In this document: positions 5,601 through 10,056 of the stretch, piece by piece | How the letters are laid out: every line of letters starts with the position of its first letter | How positions within the stretch are numbered: position 1 is the first letter of the stretch | DNA from: Bacteroidota bacterium | GTDB lineage: Bacteria > Bacteroidota > Bacteroidia > Flavobacteriales > Flavobacteriaceae | Reading direction: 5' to 3' | Length of the DNA stretch: 10,056 bases | Assembly (NCBI GenBank): GCA_022601215.1 | Contig: JAHZIZ010000135.1 | Span: forward strand, 1 to 10,056 | Notes under the pieces: generated by a model | Database searches by the model: none | What the model was told of the DNA's origin: nothing | Seen by the model: the letters and a program-made list of their open reading frames with translations, nothing else | Position numbers and translations under genes: made by a program

Positions 5601-6917
5601 ATGGGAAACGCATTACCTAAAGGAAGTAAAAAACTGTTACACGCTTGGGCCTTTTATGATTGGGCTAACTCCGTGTATAGTCTTGTGATTGCTTCGGCCA
5701 TCTTTCCAATATTCTATTCTGCCTTATTTAAAATTGAAGGAGTCGAGACAGTAGAAGTGTTTGGAGGCGCTATTAGAAGCACTCCTCTTATAAGCTATAC
5801 TACAGCGATAGCTTTTCTCATCGTTTCTTTTATATCGCCTATCCTTTCTGGGATTGCAGATTACGTAGGAAACAAAAAGAATTTTATGAAGTTCTTTTGC
5901 TATATGGGTGCTGCAGCCTGTATTGGATTATACTACTTCAATTTAGATCATATCTACCTTAGCTTACTTTGTTACTTGCTTGGATTGGTTGGTTTTTGGG
6001 GTAGCTTGGTGTTTTACAATTCTTATTTACCCGATATTGCTTTTGTTGAACAACAAGATCGAATAAGTGCGAAAGGGTATTCTTTAGGGTATATTGGAAG
6101 TGTAATATTGTTGTTGTTTAATTTAGCTATGGTATTGTTCCCTAATGTTTTTGGTTTTGGGGAAGAGGGAGAGATTCAAGCCATGAAGGTTTCATTTATA
6201 ACCGTTGGTGTTTGGTGGGTTGTTTTTGCCCAGTATTCGTTTAAGTATTTACCAAAAGGTATTGGAGAAACTCAAAAAGTCCATCGTGCACTTTTCCTTA
6301 ATGGATTTAAGGAATTGAAAAGTGTGTATCATTCGCTTTCTGAGAACAAAAAACTAAAACGGTATTTATTGGCATTTTTCGTGTATAGCATGGCAGTACA
6401 GACTGTGATGCTGGTAGCCACATACTTTGGAGAACAAGAACTTGCCTGGGGTGGAGATAGTGAAAAGACCATAGGGCTTATCTCGAGTATTTTAATTATT
6501 CAATTGGTCGCAGTAGGTGGCGCCTATTTTACATCACGTTCTTCTGAAAAATTTGGAAATATACCAACCTTGGTGGTAATCAATTTAATATGGGTGGCCA
6601 TTTGCGCGATAGCCTTTTTTATAGAAAGCCCCATGGAATTTTACATTACTGCAGGAATTGTAGGACTTGTAATGGGGGGTATACAATCCCTATCCAGATC
6701 GACTTATTCCAAGTTTTTACCCGAAACAAATGATACCACTAGTTATTTTAGTTTTTATGATGTAGCCGAAAAGATTGGGATTGTTTTTGGTATGGGAATC
6801 TATGGATTTATCGATCAAGTTACGGGTAGCATGCGTAATTCTATCTTATTTCTCATAATTTTCTTTGCAGCGGGGGTGTTTTTACTGCTTAGAGTGCCAA
6901 GAAATAAAAGTAATTAG
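5601..6917 (+). CDS. MFS transporter, Atg22/UMF1-like family
   Basis: A 438-aa integral membrane protein of the major facilitator superfamily, close to PF11700 (vacuole effluxer Atg22-like, UMF1). The start is ATG 5601, giving 'MGNALPKGSKKLLHAWAFYDWANSVYS'; the frame is open further upstream to 5463 but that stretch overlaps the metalloprotease gene and is not transporter-like. Hallmarks: 'AFYDWANSVYSLVIASAIFPIFY' (17-39), an MFS motif A-like loop 'GIADYVGNKKNFM' (84-96) after helix 2-3, and 'GGIQSLSRSTYSKFLPE' (359-375). The hydrophobic profile fits about 12 helices with a cytoplasmic central loop near 216-256 ('KYLPKGIGETQKVHRA...SENKKLKR'). Substrate unknown; the yeast namesake exports amino acids, but bacterial members are uncharacterised. 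Not obviously linked to its neighbours. No terminator is evident after it. Confidence 0.88.
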   Translation: MGNALPKGSKKLLHAWAFYDWANSVYSLVIASAIFPIFYSALFKIEGVETVEVFGGAIRSTPLISYTTAIAFLIVSFISPILSGIADYVGNKKNFMKFFCYMGAAACIGLYYFNLDHIYLSLLCYLLGLVGFWGSLVFYNSYLPDIAFVEQQDRISAKGYSLGYIGSVILLLFNLAMVLFPNVFGFGEEGEIQAMKVSFITVGVWWVVFAQYSFKYLPKGIGETQKVHRALFLNGFKELKSVYHSLSENKKLKRYLLAFFVYSMAVQTVMLVATYFGEQELAWGGDSEKTIGLISSILIIQLVAVGGAYFTSRSSEKFGNIPTLVVINLIWVAICAIAFFIESPMEFYITAGIVGLVMGGIQSLSRSTYSKFLPETNDTTSYFSFYDVAEKIGIVFGMGIYGFIDQVTGSMRNSILFLIIFFAAGVFLLLRVPRNKSN

Positions 6918-6929
6918 ACAATTTTTCTT

Positions 6930-6937
6930 TATGTTTG
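6930..6937 (+). promoter_or_regulatory. Possible Bacteroidota -7 promoter element (TATGTTTG)
   Basis: TATGTTTG is a perfect match to the TAnnTTTG -7 element of Bacteroidota promoters. The matching -33 TTG/TTTG box about 20 bases upstream is not visible (around 6906-6911 the bases are AAAAGT). If used, it gives a leader of roughly 110 bases before the lipoprotein gene starting at 7053. Confidence 0.35.
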
Positions 6938-6970
6938 CGTTTATTACCTAAGCAAACTACATACTTATGA

Positions 6971-7020
6971 AATGCCTACTACTCATAAAAAAACAAACCG
7001 AAAGGTGTTCTGTAGGCATT
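6971..7020 (+). promoter_or_regulatory. Inverted repeat in the leader of the DUF6252-like gene
   Basis: AATGCCTAC (6971-6979) and GTAGGCATT (7012-7020) form a perfect 9-bp inverted repeat with a 32-nt A-rich loop, ending 32 nt before the start codon at 7053. The downstream arm is not followed by a T-run, so this is not an ordinary terminator. A second, weaker inverted repeat GTTTGC (6933-6938)/GCAAAC (6952-6957) lies upstream. It could be a leader hairpin or a protein-binding site; its role is unknown. Confidence 0.4.
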
Positions 7021-7052
7021 CCATGTACCCATTTCTCAAATACTACAGACAG

Positions 7053-8489
7053 ATGAAAAAGACTTTACTATTAAATTGGATGCTGGTTGCCCTAGTTGCA
7101 TTTAATTTCACCGCTTGTGACAATGAACCATTAGAAGGACAATTTGTTACTGCTGAAGAAGAAAATCCAGCAGAAGAGGGGCAGTTTATTGCAACCGTTG
7201 CAGGAGCCTCTTTTACTGCAGATATAGTGGGAGCTACTTATGCTCCTACAGCCAATGTTATTTCTATAAGGGGTATAAAAAGCAATGGAGAGGTCGTGTT
7301 ACTAACCGTGGCAAATCCAGAAGCCGGCACCTTTAGTTTGACGGCAACCCCGGCAACAGTAAACAGTGGGACGTATTTTCCTACTAACGGAGATTTTTAC
7401 TATTCTGAAGGAGTAAATGGAGGTACCGGAGAAATGACGATTACGGAATTTGATCAAGAGGCACAGACCGTAACAGGAACTTTTAGTTTCCTGGGAGTTC
7501 GTGAGCAGACTGACGCAAGTGGTAATCCAGTATTAGACGGACAAGGAAATCCGCTATATGAATCTTCTGCTATTTCTGCTGGGAGTTTTAATACCATTCC
7601 TTTCGAAGTAGATGATACAGGCGGAGGCGGTGGAGATGATCCAGATCCAGATCCAGATCCGACAGATCCAGAAGATAGCTTCTTTGCTTTATTTGAGGGG
7701 GTTGAATTTGAAGACATGGAATTGGTGGTTAATCAATATACGGTAGGAGCGGTAGATATGTTAAGTGTCGTTGCAACTCAAGCTAATAATGCTACTATGC
7801 GTATTGACATCCCTAAAAATCTAGGAATTGGAACACACGACTTTACCGTACCTATTTCAGATGGATCAAACCTTATCGCTATTTATAACGATGGGCAAGG
7901 TGGTGAAAATCAAACATCAGAGTCAGGATCGATCACAATTACAGAGTATAGTGAGATAACAGGAAAATTAGCGGCTACTTTTAATTTTGAAGCTTCAAAT
8001 CCTTTTGAAGATCCTGCACCAGAAGTGTTTAGTATTACAGAGGGTGAATTTAATGTTGATTTTATTCCAGATAGTACTGGAGTTGAGAACATGTTTACGG
8101 CTGATTTAGACGAGGTAATGTTCGAATCAACATTGCTCGAGGTGACTGAAGAGTTTTATTCGGATGAAATTGACCATATTGTAATAACGGCAACCAACGA
8201 AACAGATAACCGAAGTATGACCCTTAAATTCCCTAAAGGAATTGCAGTAGGTTCGTATGAGATGTCGCCAGAGTTTGTTACCGGCGATGAAAAGGTGGGT
8301 ATTTATACTCCAGAGATTGGATCGGGATTGATCTTTAGTTCTAATCCGGGAACACTAAATATTACAAGTTATGAAATTAGTAGTGGTGTATTAGAAGGTA
8401 ACTTCTCATTTACTGCAGTAGATGGAGGTGGCGTAGACCCAACGATTTACGAAGTGACCAATGGTACCTTTGTTATCACTGTTCAATAA
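7053..8489 (+). CDS. Three-repeat DUF6252-like lipoprotein
   Basis: A 478-aa lipoprotein: signal 'MKKTLLLNWMLVALVAFNFTAC' with C22. Start at 7053, because the reading frame also opens at 6972 but the 27 residues in between ('MPTTHKKTNRKVFCRHS...') are not signal-like and cover the inverted repeat. After an acidic spacer (23-44) there are three copies of one beta domain at about 45-185, 209-338 and 346-478. Each begins 'F.A...G..F' and ends 'G.F.V.F'; the middle conserved strip is 'GxxxITEY..(x)..G.L.ATFNF' ('GEMTITEFDQEAQTVTGTFSF', 'GSITITEYSEITGKLAATFNF', 'GTLNITSYEISSGVLEGNFSF'). Repeats 1 and 2 are joined by a Gly-rich, (Asp-Pro)-rich linker (190-206). The fold matches DUF6252, a Flavobacteriaceae family of unknown function; three copies make it unusually long. 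Surface or periplasmic location is inferred; no enzyme motif is seen. Confidence 0.8.
   Translation: MKKTLLLNWMLVALVAFNFTACDNEPLEGQFVTAEEENPAEEGQFIATVAGASFTADIVGATYAPTANVISIRGIKSNGEVVLLTVANPEAGTFSLTATPATVNSGTYFPTNGDFYYSEGVNGGTGEMTITEFDQEAQTVTGTFSFLGVREQTDASGNPVLDGQGNPLYESSAISAGSFNTIPFEVDDTGGGGGDDPDPDPDPTDPEDSFFALFEGVEFEDMELVVNQYTVGAVDMLSVVATQANNATMRIDIPKNLGIGTHDFTVPISDGSNLIAIYNDGQGGENQTSESGSITITEYSEITGKLAATFNFEASNPFEDPAPEVFSITEGEFNVDFIPDSTGVENMFTADLDEVMFESTLLEVTEEFYSDEIDHIVITATNETDNRSMTLKFPKGIAVGSYEMSPEFVTGDEKVGIYTPEIGSGLIFSSNPGTLNITSYEISSGVLEGNFSFTAVDGGGVDPTIYEVTNGTFVITVQ
7638..7670 (+). repeat. GATCCA hexamer repeat encoding an Asp-Pro linker
   Basis: Four hexamers run in tandem at 7638-7661 (GATCCA x3, then GATCCG), and a fifth GATCCA lies at 7665-7670 after three other bases (ACA). 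In frame this encodes DPDPDPDP-T-DP in the linker between domain repeats 1 and 2. Slippage by one hexamer keeps the reading frame, so copy number may vary between strains and change the linker length. Confidence 0.75.
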
Positions 8490-8514
8490 GGGATACTAAA
8501 CAATTTATATAAGA

Positions 8515-8540
8515 AAAAAGCCGCTATAGAGCGGCTTTTT
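8515..8540. terminator. Bidirectional intrinsic terminator
   Basis: An 11-bp stem, AAAAAGCCGCT (8515-8525) with AGCGGCTTTTT (8530-8540), around the loop ATAG. It sits between the convergent + strand lipoprotein gene and the - strand GIN-domain gene and would serve both. Confidence 0.9.
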
Positions 8541-8562
8541 CTTTTCATAGCAAGTTGTTTAA

Positions 8563-9294
8563 TTAATAAGAGGAAATGTCTCCGGATCCAGATACCTTGG
8601 TGTCCTTACGATCTGGATTTCCTCGATAGTCAATGTCACCAGAGCCACTCACACGAGCTTTTAAACTCTCTTTGGCGTACACAGAAGCATCTCCTGATCC
8701 TGATACCCTAACTTCGGTATTGTTAGATAACAAATTGGCTCCTGAGAAATCGCCACTTCCTGTTACTGTTACCTCTAAGTTTTCTGTGCTTCCCGATAAT
8801 TCAATGTCGCCAGACCCAGTTACTGTAGACTCTAAGTTGGAACTATCTATATCCAATACAATATCTCCAGATCCAGTGAGGCTAACGTCCATGGAAGTGG
8901 CTCTAATAGTATCTTTACTATCTACATCACCAGAACCTGTTAAAGATACTTTGGAGATGTCGTTGAAAGGTACCGTAACATGGATCCCCTTTTTAGTCTT
9001 CAAGTACATGTTCTTTTTGGTTCTAACAATTAATGAATTGTCCTTTACTTCTACGATAATGTACTCTTGGAGATTGTCGTCTGTCTTAACCGTGATAGTG
9101 CCTTCGCTACCTTTTTCTAGATGAATATCCATTGAGCCAACCCCTTTAATAGCGTCGTAGTTTCCAGTATTTACAGTTCTTGTGGTAATATTACCATTAC
9201 CAACTACTTTTTTATTTCCCCATTGGGCATGACTTTCTGCGATGCTACCAAGTAGCAATGCGGTTGCGAATGTTAGTTTGATGATTGATTTCAT
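8563..9294 (-). CDS. Head-GIN (DUF2807) protein with seven GSGD repeats
   Basis: A 243-aa secreted protein with signal peptide 'MKSIIKLTFATALLLGSIAESHAQ' (cleavage near residue 24). The start is at 9294; the frame is open to 9345, but those residues ('MEVFHLTNNFKQTKNNS') are not signal-like and overlap the upstream gene. Residues 30-115 form the head part ('VVGNGNITTRTVNTGNYDAIKGVGSMDIHLEKG...'), typical of the DUF2807 putative autotransporter adhesin, head GIN domain. Residues 117-243 are seven repeats with GSGD at 120, 141, 160, 179, 199, 217 and 236, that is every 18-21 residues, as expected for a right-handed beta-helix with one turn per repeat. It is the last gene of a two-gene unit, 19 nt after a DYG-repeat protein. 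Adhesin role is by family name only; no experiment supports it here. Confidence 0.9.
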   Translation of the reverse strand: MKSIIKLTFATALLLGSIAESHAQWGNKKVVGNGNITTRTVNTGNYDAIKGVGSMDIHLEKGSEGTITVKTDDNLQEYIIVEVKDNSLIVRTKKNMYLKTKKGIHVTVPFNDISKVSLTGSGDVDSKDTIRATSMDVSLTGSGDIVLDIDSSNLESTVTGSGDIELSGSTENLEVTVTGSGDFSGANLLSNNTEVRVSGSGDASVYAKESLKARVSGSGDIDYRGNPDRKDTKVSGSGDISSY

Positions 9295-9313
9295 AGAATT
9301 GTTTTTTGTTTGT

Positions 9314-10056
9314 TTAAAATTGTTTGTTAAGTGAAACACCTCCATAATCCGAGTTGATATTCACTGTATTTCCAGAGTTTTTGCTTCCATGGTATCCACT
9401 GTAGGACTTGCTAGTATAGTCTTTTGAAGAATTCGTTACCTCTAAATCATCTTTCCCGCTAAGCCCAGCATAGGATAGGTCTACAAAGAAATCAAAATGA
9501 TAATCACTATCATACCCTACTTTTATTCCAGCATAGTCGGAACGTATGGTCACATCACCTCCCGAACTAGTAATTCTTTCAATGGTTACGGATCCGTAAT
9601 CTGAATCTACATTTAAATCGCCTTTTAGCTCTTTTACCTTTAAAGGAATATAGTCTCCTCGTCCTACAATGTCTGTTACTTGACCAATAGCCAGTCGTCC
9701 ATAGGCATTTCTGTAATTAATGCTTTTGGCATTGAGTACTTCAGATTTTGTATAATCTGCATTGAGCTCTAAACGATCCACTTTTTCTAACGTAAATCCA
9801 GAGTAATCTGCATTAATTTTGCCACTTTTCATATAGGCAATAGTTGAGTTTTTGCTGTAATCGAAACTCAGGTAATTGTTTTCTGCTAATAAGTCTCCTA
9901 TGTTTAATTGTCCGTAATCGCAATTTATTTTACAATTCCCCTTTAGTTTGTTGATGTTAATAGCTCCATAATCATTATTGAGATCTACACTATTGCTTAT
10001 AGGAAGTTTGACGGTGTAGTTAATTTCCATCTTCACATTATTATTGTTACTGCCCC
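9314..10056 (-). CDS. DYG-repeat beta protein, N-terminus beyond the window
   Basis: At least 247 residues; the frame is open to the window edge with no stop (the seven residues before the GTG at 10036 read ...GSNNNNV), so this is the C-terminal part of a longer protein. It contains about ten copies of a 17-20-residue unit centred on (S/N/C/A)DY(G/A/S): 'NDYGAININKL', 'CDYGQLNIGDL', 'FDYSKNSTIAYM', 'ADYSGFTLEKV', 'ADYTKSEVLNA', 'NAYGRLAIGQV', 'SDYGSVTIERI', 'SDYAGIKVGYD', 'LSYAGLSGKDD' and a last 'SDYGGVSLNKQF'. The periodicity predicts a beta-helix-like solenoid, similar in kind to DUF4097. It precedes the GIN-domain gene by 19 nt, so both probably form one operon. Signal peptide and any sigma factor upstream lie outside the window. 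A nonstandard GTG start at 10036 is unlikely, as the homologous repeat pattern runs through it. Confidence 0.75.
   Translation of the reverse strand, partial: GSNNNNVKMEINYTVKLPISNSVDLNNDYGAININKLKGNCKINCDYGQLNIGDLLAENNYLSFDYSKNSTIAYMKSGKINADYSGFTLEKVDRLELNADYTKSEVLNAKSINYRNAYGRLAIGQVTDIVGRGDYIPLKVKELKGDLNVDSDYGSVTIERITSSGGDVTIRSDYAGIKVGYDSDYHFDFFVDLSYAGLSGKDDLEVTNSSKDYTSKSYSGYHGSKNSGNTVNINSDYGGVSLNKQF

Noticed and set aside
8633..9124. 163-aa open frame on the + strand opposite the GIN gene
   Set aside because: It is an antisense shadow: its 'SPEPV/SPDPV' repeats are just the GSGD repeats read on the other strand, and it has no start context or homology that I recognise.
1..10056. Mobile element, CRISPR, tRNA or rRNA
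   Set aside because: No transposase, integrase, direct-repeat/spacer array, tRNA cloverleaf or rRNA-like sequence was found on reading. Genes look uniform in base composition.

Overview
The window looks like a chromosomal segment of a marine-type member of the Flavobacteriaceae (Bacteroidota). Grounds: low GC content, many short lipoproteins of the MKK...C type, head-GIN/DUF4097 and DUF6252-like proteins typical of that family, weak Shine-Dalgarno sequences, and one clean TAnnTTTG element, the -7 promoter motif of Bacteroidota. This is inference from protein families, not a database match.

Left block (1-2766, + strand): the 3' end of an ECF-type sigma factor, then a membrane protein placed like an anti-sigma factor but with a C-terminal HEAT-repeat part, then two tandem paralogous DUF4097-like secreted beta-repeat proteins. 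Gaps are 4, 12 and 1 nt, so this is one operon, closed by a strong bidirectional terminator at 2781-2816.

Middle-left block (2825-4588, - strand): a 72-aa basic lipoprotein, two adjacent paralogous methionine-R-sulfoxide reductases (one a predicted lipoprotein, one cytosolic, overlapping by 8 nt), and a lipoprotein with a tiny collagen-like Gly-X-Y stretch. A hairpin terminator separates the last from the msrB pair.

Middle-right block (4727-8489, + strand): an M48-family metalloprotease lipoprotein with its own terminator, an Atg22/UMF1-like MFS transporter, and a large lipoprotein of three degenerate DUF6252-like repeats, preceded by a long structured leader and followed by a bidirectional terminator at 8515-8540.

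Right block (8563-10056, - strand): two more secreted beta-repeat proteins in tandem, a head-GIN (DUF2807) protein with seven GSGD repeats and an upstream protein with about ten 'DYG' repeats that is cut by the window edge. The window therefore holds two convergent clusters of about 20-residue periodic envelope beta-repeat proteins flanking an envelope/housekeeping segment. The left cluster carries its own sigma/anti-sigma pair. Whether the right one does cannot be seen. Most of the gene content is envelope-directed: of eleven visible genes, eight have a signal peptide or lipobox or are membrane proteins. No RNA genes, mobile elements or CRISPR arrays were seen.
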